This document shows positions 1 through 9,875 of a DNA stretch of 54,429 bases, in pieces (the stretch's first letter is position 1; the number at the start of each line of letters is the position of its first letter). Origin of the DNA: Phycisphaerales bacterium (lineage in GTDB: Bacteria > Planctomycetota > Phycisphaerae > Phycisphaerales > UBA1924); NCBI GenBank assembly GCA_022843545.1, contig JALHNL010000013.1, positions 1 to 54,429 on the forward strand, read 5' to 3'. The translations under genes were made by a program, and so were the position numbers. The notes beneath the pieces are model-generated. The model searched no databases. It worked only from the letters and a program-made list of their open reading frames with translations, and was not told the origin of the DNA.

Positions 1-1210
1 CGCCCGACCAGAGGTGGACGCCGGCCTCATCGCCCAGCGTGGCGCCCGCGCCGGGCTCGCCGGCGTGAACGACGATCGCTGTGCGGGACTCGGCCCGCGA
101 AAGCGCGGGGATCGCCGCGTCGCCGGTATTGATTGCGCCCCGCGGGATGAGCGCCAGATCGTTGAGCAGCCCCATGATGTGCCAGCCGCCGGCCTTGGTG
201 CCCGTGAACACGCCCATCGCGGGGATCACCAGCCCGACGGCGCGCCCCAGGCGGTCGGCGAGATGCACGCCGCCCGCCGCCAGGGCGATGGCGCGCTCGC
301 GCTGCGCCGCGTCGTGCTGACGCGAAAGGTCCAGCACCACCCACGTTCGCCGCGGCGCGGGCGCGGCGTTCTGGCGCACCAGCAGGTCCACCGACCGCGC
401 CGAGGCCTTCCAGGCGATGGACCGCGGGCTGTCGCCGGGCACATACGCACGCAGGCTCAGGAACTCCTCCCCGTGCCCGGCGCGGCGCACCTGGACCGTG
501 TCGCCGGGGGTGCTGCCCCAGGCCCGGCGGATGAGACTCTCGTCGAGTTCTTCGGGCGCGGGCTGAACGATGCAGCCGCCGGGGATGAGCAGCTCGACCG
601 ACTTGAGGATGATGCCGAAGGGGAAGCTGGTGCTGACGCGGAGGCCGCGCGAGAGCAGCCGCCCGCGCCCGTCGGGCGTGGCTTTGGCGACGACCTCGGC
701 GATGACGGTTCCGCGCGCGGGCACATACGCGCAGAACCCGATGGGCTCGGCCTCCAGTTCCGCTCGGGGCGTGCCGGGCTGGGGCGCGACGCCGCCCGCG
801 CCCAGGCGCTTGCGCAGCCCGCGGCTGAGGCGGTCGCTCCACCCGCGGACGGTGCCGGGCTCGACGAGTTCGGTGAGCGTGAGGGCGAAGGCGGGGGCGA
901 AGCGGTTGCGGTTGGTGATGCGGTATCGCACGCGCACGGGCCCGCCGGCGACCGCGTCGGGAAAGGCCTCGCGCTCCACGCGCACGCCCATCATCATCCC
1001 GCCGGAGATCACCCCCGACACCATGATGAGCCCGATCGAGAGCCCGAAGAGCCAGTAGAGCAGGTTGTTCTGACTGTTGAACGCGCCGATGGCGATCAGC
1101 AGCGTGACAAACGAGTAGACGAGCAGCGCGCCGTGAACGTGGTAGCGACGACGCAGCTTCCCCTTGACAGGGAGGGAATCGGGCACGGCTTCGATCGTGG
1201 CGGCGGGCAT
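1..1210 (-). CDS. DUF58 domain membrane protein (3' end outside window)
   Basis: The frame is open from an ATG at 1210 to the left edge, so the C-terminus is missing. About 403 residues are visible. The N-terminus has two hydrophobic segments (about residues 25-44 and 50-72), followed by a beta-rich extracytoplasmic-type region. The DUF58 hallmark YVPGDSPRSIAWKASARS lies near residue 260, followed by a strand reading RRTWVVLDLS, as in the VWA-like fold of this family. DUF58 proteins usually sit beside MoxR AAA ATPases and VWA or transglutaminase genes, which would be expected just beyond the edge. The exact role is unknown. Family assignment is confident; function is inferred only. Confidence 0.88.
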   Translation of the reverse strand, partial: MPAATIEAVPDSLPVKGKLRRRYHVHGALLVYSFVTLLIAIGAFNSQNNLLYWLFGLSIGLIMVSGVISGGMMMGVRVEREAFPDAVAGGPVRVRYRITNRNRFAPAFALTLTELVEPGTVRGWSDRLSRGLRKRLGAGGVAPQPGTPRAELEAEPIGFCAYVPARGTVIAEVVAKATPDGRGRLLSRGLRVSTSFPFGIILKSVELLIPGGCIVQPAPEELDESLIRRAWGSTPGDTVQVRRAGHGEEFLSLRAYVPGDSPRSIAWKASARSVDLLVRQNAAPAPRRTWVVLDLSRQHDAAQRERAIALAAGGVHLADRLGRAVGLVIPAMGVFTGTKAGGWHIMGLLNDLALIPRGAINTGDAAIPALSRAESRTAIVVHAGEPGAGATLGDEAGVHLWSG

Positions 1211-1339
1211 GGGTGAGGGGGCAGGGCCCGCAACCCTATACGCGGACGCGGGCCGGGCTGATCGGGTCTTCCCCCGTGAGATGATTCTGCGGGCCCGCCT
1301 GTCACACCCCGCCCCCAACCGCACTTGCCTGATGGTCCT

Positions 1340-1379
1340 GAGGGGCCGGCGGCGAAGTGGGCACGCCGCCGCGCCCCTC
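1340..1379 (+). promoter_or_regulatory. Very stable leader stem-loop before the PEP-CTERM-like gene
   Basis: Positions 1340-1354 pair with 1364-1379 to give about 15 base pairs (GAGGGGC then CGGCGGCG on the left arm) with one bulged C at 1372 and a 9-nt loop. The right arm ends 5 nt before a GGAG ribosome-binding site (1385-1388) and 15 nt before the ATG. There is no T-run, so an intrinsic terminator is unlikely. An mRNA-stabilising or translation-controlling leader element is the better guess. Confidence 0.6.
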
Positions 1380-1394
1380 CTTCTGGAGATCATC

Positions 1395-1982
1395 ATGAGC
1401 CGTCGAATCTTCTCCGTTCTGGTTCTCTCCGCGGCCTTCACGGGGCACGCGGCGGGCAACGTCATCACCAACCCGTCCTTTGAGTCCGGGCTGGTGCCAT
1501 GGTCTTTGGGCAGCGTGAATCCGGGCGCGGTCTTCAGCCTTGAGAACGCCTTCGGCTTCACGGGCAGCCGGTCGGTGTTCTTCGGCGCGGCCTCCCAGCT
1601 TCAGCCCATCATCCTGTCTCAGGACCTTGCGGCGCCGCTGGTGAACGGCGGGGCGTACGAGCTTTCGTTCTGGGTTCACAATTACGGCATCGACAACGAT
1701 TCGCTGGCCATTTCGATGATCGAGGTGTTGCCGAACAACAACGAACTCCATCAGGCCATCGTCCCCCCGGGAATCGTGGGCACGGCGCTGGAAAGCTGGT
1801 CGCAGGTGGTGATTCCGTTTGTCGCGAACGCGAATTCGAACCGCATCCAGATCTCGGGCTTCGACAACAGCGCCGCCTTCTACCTCGATGAGTTCTCGCT
1901 GGTGGCTATCCCTGCGCCGGGGGCGGGCGCGACCATCGCGGCGGCCGGGCTTCTGGCCACGCGGCGGCGCCGGCGGGCATGA
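1395..1982 (+). CDS. Secreted PEP-CTERM-like surface protein
   Basis: This 195-residue protein has a clear signal peptide (MSRRIFSVLVLSAAFTGHAA). A carbohydrate-binding/jelly-roll-like body follows, beginning NVITNPSFESGLVPWSLG, an opening common to secreted PEP-CTERM proteins. The tail reads PAPGAGATIAAAGLLA followed by five arginines and alanine. Short Pro-rich motif, hydrophobic helix and basic end is the architecture of a PEP-CTERM/exosortase sorting signal in its planctomycete variant. The ATG at 1395 is chosen because it starts the signal peptide and follows a GGAG site. The protein is probably exported and cell-surface or matrix associated. No exosortase gene is in view. Confidence 0.82.
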   Translation: MSRRIFSVLVLSAAFTGHAAGNVITNPSFESGLVPWSLGSVNPGAVFSLENAFGFTGSRSVFFGAASQLQPIILSQDLAAPLVNGGAYELSFWVHNYGIDNDSLAISMIEVLPNNNELHQAIVPPGIVGTALESWSQVVIPFVANANSNRIQISGFDNSAAFYLDEFSLVAIPAPGAGATIAAAGLLATRRRRRA

Positions 1983-2032
1983 GCGGGAAGCGTTGGCCGG
2001 CGCGTTGAGAGCCGCCTCGGGCGCGAGGGCCG

Positions 2033-2038
2033 TACCCT
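2033..2038 (+). promoter_or_regulatory. -10-like TACCCT, leaderless promoter of uup-like gene
   Basis: TACCCT lies 8 nt before the ATG at 2047. No ribosome-binding site is visible between them. Confidence 0.5.
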
Positions 2039-2046
2039 GCCCCCGC

Positions 2047-3978
<1,932 letters not shown>

Positions 3979-4060
3979 ATGTTGTGCCCAGGCAGGCGGT
4001 GATGCGTCCGCGCGGGCATCTCTCCGATGTCCCACCTCAGCAGCCCTGATCGCTCGCCGT

Positions 4061-4066
4061 TAGACT
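4061..4066 (+). promoter_or_regulatory. -10-like TAGACT, leaderless promoter
   Basis: TAGACT lies 6 nt before the ATG at 4073, so transcription would begin at or next to the start codon. Confidence 0.5.
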
Positions 4067-4072
4067 GCCGGG

Positions 4073-5107
4073 ATGCCCCGCCTCACCCTCGCCCTCCTCA
4101 TCCTCCTCACCCTCCTCTCCGCCTGCGCCGCCGTCCAGCGCAGCGAGCCCACCTCCGCCGCACCCCGCTGGGCCATCGCCATCCACGGCGGCGCGGGGGT
4201 GATGGCCGGGCTGTCGCCCGAGGCCCAGCGCGAGCGGCTGGACTCGCTTCGCCGCGCCCTTTCCGCGGGGCGCGACATCCTGTCGTCGGGCGGCAGCAGC
4301 CTCGACGCCGCCGAGCGCGTCGTCCGGATCCTCGAAGACGACCCGCTCTTCAACGCGGGCAAGGGCGCGGTCTTCACCGAGGCCGGCACGCACGAACTGG
4401 ACGCCGCGATCATGGACGGCTCGACGCTGAAGGCCGGCGCGGTCGCGGGGGTCAAGACCGTCAGGAACCCCATCAGCCTCGCCCGGCTGGTGATGCAGCA
4501 GACCCGCCACGTGCTGCTCACGGGCGACGGCGCCGAGGCCTTCGCTACTGAAGCGGGCGTCGAGCGCGTGCCCAACGACTACTTCAGCACGCCCGGCGCA
4601 CGGCGCGAACTGGAGCGCGTGCTCGACGACCGCCGCCGCAAGCAGGCCGCGGGCGCCAGCGCCGACCTCCAATCCGAGCCCCCCAGCACGCGCATGAGCA
4701 CCGTCGGCTGCGTCGCCCTCGACACCGCTGGACGCCTCGCCGCCGCCACCAGCACGGGCGGTCTCACCGCCAAGCGCTGGGGGCGGGTGGGCGATGTGCC
4801 CATCATCGGCGCGGGCACCTACGCCAACGCGCTCGCCGCCGTGAGTTGCACGGGCGTGGGCGAGCAGTTCATCCGCCACACCGTCGCCCGCGAGGTCGTC
4901 GCCCTCATGACCTACCGCGGCCTGAGCCCCAGGGCCGCCGCGGATGAGCTCATCTCCAACCGCCTCAACCCCGATGACGGCGGGCTCATCGTCGTGAGCG
5001 CGACGGGCGAGATCGCCCTGGTCTTCAGCACGCCCGGCATGGCCCGCGGCGCGGCCGACAGTTCCGGGCGGTTTGAGGTCGGCCTGTACCGCGAGATGGA
5101 GCGCTAG
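4073..5107 (+). CDS. Lipoprotein isoaspartyl peptidase / L-asparaginase (Ntn hydrolase)
   Basis: This 344-residue plant-type asparaginase probably hydrolyses beta-aspartyl dipeptides and/or L-asparagine outside the cytoplasm. A lipobox (LLSAC, Cys18) follows a hydrophobic signal. Family motifs follow: AIAIHGGAG near residue 35, FNAGKGAVFT, LDAAIMDG, then the nucleophile region MSTVGCVALD with Thr210, AAATSTGG, and GRVGDVPIIGAGTYA. Autocleavage normally occurs between Gly and Thr in this family; here Ser209 precedes Thr210, which is unusual. A second member of the superfamily lies at 52987-53940 (minus). Confidence is high for the family and moderate for the preferred substrate. Confidence 0.9.
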   Translation: MPRLTLALLILLTLLSACAAVQRSEPTSAAPRWAIAIHGGAGVMAGLSPEAQRERLDSLRRALSAGRDILSSGGSSLDAAERVVRILEDDPLFNAGKGAVFTEAGTHELDAAIMDGSTLKAGAVAGVKTVRNPISLARLVMQQTRHVLLTGDGAEAFATEAGVERVPNDYFSTPGARRELERVLDDRRRKQAAGASADLQSEPPSTRMSTVGCVALDTAGRLAAATSTGGLTAKRWGRVGDVPIIGAGTYANALAAVSCTGVGEQFIRHTVAREVVALMTYRGLSPRAAADELISNRLNPDDGGLIVVSATGEIALVFSTPGMARGAADSSGRFEVGLYREMER

Positions 5108-5124
5108 ACCCCGCGGCCTTCGCG

Positions 5125-5130
5125 TACGAT
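5125..5130 (+). promoter_or_regulatory. -10-like TACGAT upstream of the CpcT/CpeT-like gene
   Basis: TACGAT overlaps the first possible ATG (5129). This argues that translation starts at the second ATG, 28 nt after the hexamer. Confidence 0.4.
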
Positions 5131-5158
5131 GATCGCCCCCATTCGCACGGACACACCC

Positions 5159-5866
5159 ATGACCTCACCCTTCCTCGTTCTCGCCTCCCTCGGTCTCGCC
5201 CTGGGCCAGCCCGCCAAGCCCGATGCGCCCGCCGCGCCTCCAGCCGGCGAGAATGCGCCCGCCGCCGGGGCCAAGGCCGCCGACGCGTCCACGCCTGCAG
5301 ACGCCAAGCCCTCGCTCGACCTGCTCAAGCAGCGCCTCACCGGCTCGTTCGCCTCCACCGAGCAGTCCGCGGCGGACCCGGAGAACTACTTCGACATCCG
5401 CCTGCACATGGCGCCGATCTGGACCGACCGCTCCGACGGCCCCTGGCTGTACGTGGAGCAGGCCACCGCGCAGGCCCCGGACCGCCCCTACCGCCAACGC
5501 ATCTACCGCCTCAGCGAGCCCACACCCGGAACCTATCGCAGCGAGGTGTACACGCTGCCGGACAACAAGACCGCCATCGGCGCGTGGAATGACCCCGCCA
5601 AACTCAAGGACCTGGCGCCCGAGAAGCTCACCCTTCGCGACGGCTGCGCACTGGATCTCACGTGGAAGGAAGGCGCGTTCGTGGGCGCGACCAAGGGCCA
5701 GTCCTGCGCCAGCGACCTCCGCGGAGCCAAGTACGCCACCAGCGAGGCCACCATCCTCGCCGACCGCCTCATCACCTGGGACCGCGGCTACGACGCCAAG
5801 AACGAACAGGTCTGGGGCGCGACCAAGGGCGGGTACGTGTTCAAGCGGATCCAGACCCCCAAGTAG
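5159..5866 (+). CDS. CpcT/CpeT-like (phycobilin lyase-fold) secreted protein
   Basis: The protein has 235 residues. A short signal peptide (MTSPFLVLASLGLALGQ) and an Ala/Pro-rich linker are followed by the CpcT/CpeT domain. Its hallmarks are LLKQRLTGSFASTEQSAADP, the IW tryptophan after LHMAP, WLYVEQA, PYRQRIYRL and SEVYTL. In cyanobacteria this lipocalin-like beta-barrel attaches bilins to phycobiliproteins. Nothing here suggests photosynthesis, so a different lipophilic or small-molecule ligand is likely and function is unassigned. The start is placed at the ATG that begins the signal peptide, 30 nt inside the longest frame. Confidence 0.82.
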   Translation: MTSPFLVLASLGLALGQPAKPDAPAAPPAGENAPAAGAKAADASTPADAKPSLDLLKQRLTGSFASTEQSAADPENYFDIRLHMAPIWTDRSDGPWLYVEQATAQAPDRPYRQRIYRLSEPTPGTYRSEVYTLPDNKTAIGAWNDPAKLKDLAPEKLTLRDGCALDLTWKEGAFVGATKGQSCASDLRGAKYATSEATILADRLITWDRGYDAKNEQVWGATKGGYVFKRIQTPK

Positions 5867-5947
5867 CCCGCTCATCTGAGTCCGTGCCCACCTCCCCCTT
5901 CAAGCGGCGAACCCCTTCGCCGACACTCTCGCCCGCGCCACTCTGAT

Positions 5948-5961
5948 TATCTCCGGAGATA
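5948..5961. promoter_or_regulatory. 14-bp perfect palindrome upstream of the phosphatase gene
   Basis: TATCTCCGGAGATA is fully self-complementary and sits 34 nt before the GTG start at 5995. It could be an operator for a dimeric regulator. No known family consensus was recognised. Confidence 0.35.
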
Positions 5962-5994
5962 TCCCGGTCAATCAGTCGCCCCTCGGAGTCCGCC

Positions 5995-7389
5995 GTGCCC
6001 CCAAACTCATCGATCACTTCCACCGCCTCCTTTCAGGCCCGGCTGATGCACGCCGAGAAGTGGCGGCTGGGCGTACTCATCGGCTGCTACGGACTGTTCC
6101 TGGTGTTCGGCGCGGTTCGGAGACAACTGGACACGGCGTTGGGGGAAGAGGCTGCCTTCTACCGCATCATGACGCTCTACGCGATGGCGCTCGCCGTGCT
6201 GGGCCTGGCCTACGCCGATACCGCCCGCCGGGCCCGCCGTGGCCAACTGCTTCCGGCTTGGCGGCTCTGGGCCGGAGGCGTGGTTGATGTGGGCGTGCCC
6301 ATGGGGTCAGTGCTGATCCTGCACCTGTTCTCGCCTCGCGGCGAACTCGCCGCGCTCTCCGCACCCGTGCTGCTCATCGTCCCCATCGTGCTGTTGCTCT
6401 CCGCGCTGCGTTTGCGCCCTGGCTACTGCCTCGCGCTGGGCCTGGTCGCGGCGATCCTGCACGCCCTGCTCACGCTCTACACGCTGAGCAGCGGCGCGGC
6501 CCCGGCGAGCGAGGCTCCGCGCCTGCTCACGTACGCCGTGCTGCTGGCGGTGTGCGGCTGCGCGGCCGCGCTGGTCGCTCGCTTCATGCGCCGCGTGGTT
6601 CAGGAGGCGGTGTCCGAGGCCCTCACTGCGGAGAAGAGCGCCAGCCAACTGGCCCTGGTGCGGCGCGAACTGGACATCGCCAGCGAGATCCAGCGAGGCC
6701 TTCTGCCCGCCACGCCGCCGGCGGTCGAGGGCTTTGACATCGCGGGCATGGCCCGCCCCGCCGCCGAGGCCGGCGGCGACTACTTCGACTGGCTCCCGCT
6801 GGGCGACGGGCGAGTCGTGGTGGCGATCGCCGACGTCACCGGCCACGGGATCGGCCCCGCGATGGTCATGGCCGTCTGCCGGGCGTATTCCCGCGCCACC
6901 GCGCCCCGCGTGAACGGACCCGAGGAGTTCCTGAGCCGCCTCAACACCCTGGTCACGCAGGACCTGGGCGGCGGGCGGTTCATCACGATGGCCGTGGCGG
7001 TCGTGAGCCCCGACGGCTCAGTGGAACTGCTCTCCGCCGGGCACGGGCCCACGTTCCACTATCACGCCTCAACGGGAAAGGTGAGCGACTTCGGCGGCAA
7101 CGGTCTGCCGCTGGGCATCGCGGACGATGAGCAGTACAACCCCGCGGCGCACCTCACGCTGGAGCGGGGCGACGTGCTGGTGATGCTCACCGACGGGTTC
7201 ATGGAGCACCCCTCGCCCAGCGGCGCGCAGTTCGGGCAGGCCCGCCTCAGCGAGGCCATCGCCCGCGGCGCGGCCCTGCGCAAGCCCGCCGCCGAACTCA
7301 TCCGCGACATCGACCACGCCGTCGCGGGCTTCGCCGCAGGCAGCGTGCAGACCGACGACATGACGGCGGTCGTGATCCGCCGGCTGTGA
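5995..7389 (+). CDS. Membrane-anchored PP2C-type phosphatase (SpoIIE/RsbU domain)
   Basis: This 464-residue protein has about six hydrophobic segments in the first 200 residues, a short helical linker, then a SpoIIE-type Ser/Thr phosphatase domain from about residue 225 (ELDIASEIQRGLLPA). Metal-binding acidic residues are present: Asp262 in GGDYFD, Asp280 in DVTGHG, Asp400 in LTDGF, and Asp454/Asp455 in QTDDMTAV. Such enzymes dephosphorylate anti-anti-sigma (STAS) proteins in partner-switching stress pathways; no partner kinase or STAS gene is nearby. The GTG start is supported by GGAG at 5985-5988. An internal ATG at 6046 is an alternative. Confidence 0.9.
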   Translation: MPPNSSITSTASFQARLMHAEKWRLGVLIGCYGLFLVFGAVRRQLDTALGEEAAFYRIMTLYAMALAVLGLAYADTARRARRGQLLPAWRLWAGGVVDVGVPMGSVLILHLFSPRGELAALSAPVLLIVPIVLLLSALRLRPGYCLALGLVAAILHALLTLYTLSSGAAPASEAPRLLTYAVLLAVCGCAAALVARFMRRVVQEAVSEALTAEKSASQLALVRRELDIASEIQRGLLPATPPAVEGFDIAGMARPAAEAGGDYFDWLPLGDGRVVVAIADVTGHGIGPAMVMAVCRAYSRATAPRVNGPEEFLSRLNTLVTQDLGGGRFITMAVAVVSPDGSVELLSAGHGPTFHYHASTGKVSDFGGNGLPLGIADDEQYNPAAHLTLERGDVLVMLTDGFMEHPSPSGAQFGQARLSEAIARGAALRKPAAELIRDIDHAVAGFAAGSVQTDDMTAVVIRRL

Positions 7390-7537
7390 GACTCGGTCGG
7401 CGGTGAAGGCGGGGCGGGGTGGTTCCCTGAACTCACGCCAGATCCATGCCAAGGCGGACTCCACGGCGGAGGTCAATGATCTGCCGGACCTGTGCAATGG
7501 CCCGGCCCCCGCCGCGTTGATCGAATGTGGAGGTCGA

Positions 7538-8707
7538 ATGATCTGTCGCTCAGCGCTGTTCGCGTTGGTTCTGGTCCTTGGAAACGTCGGCGGGGCCGCC
7601 GCGCAGTGGACGACCGCGCAGGTCAACGCTCCGCGTGTGCAATACCGCACCTTTCCGAGCGTGGCCGCGGGCACGGCCGTGAGCTTCCACATCTACACCC
7701 CGCCGCAGTACGACTCGCAGCCGGAGCGGCGCTTCCCCGTGCTCTACTGGCTGCACGGCTCAAACTCGACCACGACGGGCATCTCCACAGTCAGCAACTG
7801 GTTCGGCTCCGCGATGAGCCGGGGCGACCTGCCCCCGATGCTCGTGGTCTTTCCTAACGGCTGGCCCAACGGCATGTACTGCGACGCGGCGGACGGAACC
7901 CGCCCCGTCGAGACCGTCATCATGCAGGAACTGATCCCGCACGTTGACGCCACCTTCCGCACCATCGCCGAGCGGCGCGGGCGGATCCTCGAAGGCTTCA
8001 GCATGGGCGGCTACGGCACGGGGCGGCTGAGCTTCAAGTACAGCGAACGCTTTGTGGCCGCCTCCATGCTGGGCGCGGGGCCTGTGCAACTGGATTTCAC
8101 GCAGGGCCCGATCGGGACCAACGTCCCGCCCGCGACACGCCAGGCGATCTACGAAGACGTCTGGAACGCCGACCCCGCGATCTTCTTCGCCGCCAGCCCG
8201 TGGAACCTCGCCCAGGTCAACGCTCAGGCCATCCTCGGCCGCCGGCTCCGCCTCCGCATCGCCGTCGGCGAGAGTGACGCCATGCTCACTCCCAACGCCG
8301 AGTTGCACACCCACCTCATGTCGCTGGGCATCCCTCACCAGTGGCGAACCTACCCCGGCGTCGCCCACGAGCCGCTCCTGCTCATGCAGGCCATGGGGCC
8401 CGCCAACTGGGAGTTCTATCGCGGTGCGCTCGCCCCATGCACCGCCGACCTCACCGACGTGGGCGACACCGGATCAGGCCCGGACAACCAGGCCACCGTC
8501 GACGACATGATCGCATTCGTCAACGCCTTCTCCGACGCCTCGGGCTGCCCGGCCCCGCCCCCCACTCCCCCCGCCCCACCCAGCACCGGGCTCGCCTGCA
8601 ACCTTGCCGACATCACCGACGTGGGCGACACCGGCGCGGGCCCCGACGCGCAGCTCACCGTGGACGACGTCATCGCGTTCGTCAACGCCTTCAGCGACGG
8701 CTGCTGA
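7538..8707 (+). CDS. Secreted esterase (alpha/beta hydrolase, esterase D-like) with two C-terminal dockerin-like modules
   Basis: This 389-residue protein begins with a signal peptide (ICRSALFALVLVLGNVGGAAAQ). The catalytic domain is of the esterase-D/feruloyl-esterase type: PVLYWLHG near the oxyanion region, GFSMGGYG carrying the probable nucleophile Ser, and VAHEP with the probable catalytic His. After the enzyme come two near-identical modules joined by a Pro-rich linker. Each reads roughly ADLTDVGDTGSGPD...TVDD.IAFVNAFSD and ends in Cys. They resemble planctomycete dockerin-like Ca-binding anchors. A GGAGG site precedes the ATG. It probably acts on polysaccharide esters outside the cell; the substrate is not evident. 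Confidence 0.87.
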   Translation: MICRSALFALVLVLGNVGGAAAQWTTAQVNAPRVQYRTFPSVAAGTAVSFHIYTPPQYDSQPERRFPVLYWLHGSNSTTTGISTVSNWFGSAMSRGDLPPMLVVFPNGWPNGMYCDAADGTRPVETVIMQELIPHVDATFRTIAERRGRILEGFSMGGYGTGRLSFKYSERFVAASMLGAGPVQLDFTQGPIGTNVPPATRQAIYEDVWNADPAIFFAASPWNLAQVNAQAILGRRLRLRIAVGESDAMLTPNAELHTHLMSLGIPHQWRTYPGVAHEPLLLMQAMGPANWEFYRGALAPCTADLTDVGDTGSGPDNQATVDDMIAFVNAFSDASGCPAPPPTPPAPPSTGLACNLADITDVGDTGAGPDAQLTVDDVIAFVNAFSDGC

Positions 8708-8771
8708 GCGACCGCCAGCCATCGATGGCTCTCCGCGTCAGCCGGCGCGTGCGCGACGCCCGGCACGCCAC

Positions 8772-9824
8772 TCACTTCCCCGCCTCCACATACACGTCTA
8801 CCTGCTGCCCCACCATCGCCGCCGGCAGCGCGGTGCGGGGGAAGGCGTAGACGACCTGCATGACCCGGGTGTCAATGCGCTCGGCGGTGTCGCCGGTGAG
8901 GCTCTTCTTGGGCTGAACCATCGGCTCGATGCGCACAAACGCCAGATCGACCTTCATGTCGCGGTTGCCGCGGAGCATGGCGGTCGCGGGGGCGTCGGAG
9001 CGGATGCGCCAGGCATCGTTCTCGTCGATGTCGGCGCGAATGTGCAACGTCTTGGTGTCGCCCAGCACCATCAGCGGCGGGTCGGGGCGGGCCGGGTCGG
9101 CGAACTCGCCGACGCGGACGCTCACTCGCAGCACCGTCGCGTCTCGCGGGGCGGTGATGGTGAGGCGGTCCAGGTCCACCCGCGCCGCCTCCGCCGCGCG
9201 GGCCGCCATCTCCACCTGGGCCTCGGCGATCGCGATCTCGGGCCGCCACGCGCCCGCGTCGAGCAGGTCGAGGCTCGCCTGGGCCGCGGCCAGCCGCTTT
9301 TCCGCCGCCTGTGTGTCGAATCGGCGGATCTGGATCTCGTCGAGCGAGGCGGCGCCGCCCCGGGCCGCGGTCTCGAGGCGATCGAGCTTTTCCTTCTCGC
9401 GCTGCAGCGCCACACGGGCTTCGTCGACGCTGGCCCGGGCAACACGGACTTCCTCGGGCCTGGGCCACTGACGGAGGCGGTCCAGTTCGGCGCGGGCGCG
9501 GTCGAGCGCGGCCTGACGCGAGGCCAATTCGGCGCGCACCGCGCGGTCGTCGAGCGTGAAGAGGACGTCGCCCGCCTTGACCTCGTCCCCCGCCTTCACC
9601 AGCACCTTCGCCACCACGCCCGCGGCGTGCGTGCCGATGGCGATGGGCTCGGTGGAGGGCTCGATGAGACCCGCGCCCGCGACGCTGAGGGCGTAGGGCG
9701 CGGTGGGCGGAGCGGCGATCGGCGGGGCGGGAGTGACCTTGGTCTGGTCGCCCATGACCGTCACCACGCCCAGCGCCACGCCGGCGAGGGCCAGACCGGG
9801 CACGATGTACTTCCACGCGTTCAT
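8772..9824 (-). CDS. Membrane fusion protein of an ABC exporter (HlyD/DevB-like)
   Basis: This 350-residue periplasmic adaptor has one N-terminal membrane anchor (about residues 7-24). A biotinyl-lipoyl-like half motif follows (IGTHAAGVVAKVLVKAGDEV), then a long heptad-rich coiled coil (about 95-215), and a beta-barrel region containing LTITAPRDATVLRVSVRVGE. It would link an inner-membrane ABC exporter to an outer-membrane channel. It is the last gene of tetR-permease-adaptor, 51 bp after the permease. The gene order resembles cyanobacterial DevBCA, but no ATPase gene follows. Confidence 0.85.
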   Translation of the reverse strand: MNAWKYIVPGLALAGVALGVVTVMGDQTKVTPAPPIAAPPTAPYALSVAGAGLIEPSTEPIAIGTHAAGVVAKVLVKAGDEVKAGDVLFTLDDRAVRAELASRQAALDRARAELDRLRQWPRPEEVRVARASVDEARVALQREKEKLDRLETAARGGAASLDEIQIRRFDTQAAEKRLAAAQASLDLLDAGAWRPEIAIAEAQVEMAARAAEAARVDLDRLTITAPRDATVLRVSVRVGEFADPARPDPPLMVLGDTKTLHIRADIDENDAWRIRSDAPATAMLRGNRDMKVDLAFVRIEPMVQPKKSLTGDTAERIDTRVMQVVYAFPRTALPAAMVGQQVDVYVEAGK

Positions 9825-9875
9825 GGCTCAAACTCACTTGCTCGCGGGCACTCCCGCGATAGACCACCTGGATTC

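Noticed and set aside
14-1216. 400-codon plus-strand frame
   Set aside because: It is antisense to the DUF58 gene, whose translation has family motifs; the plus-strand product is Arg/His/Gly-rich and unlike a protein.
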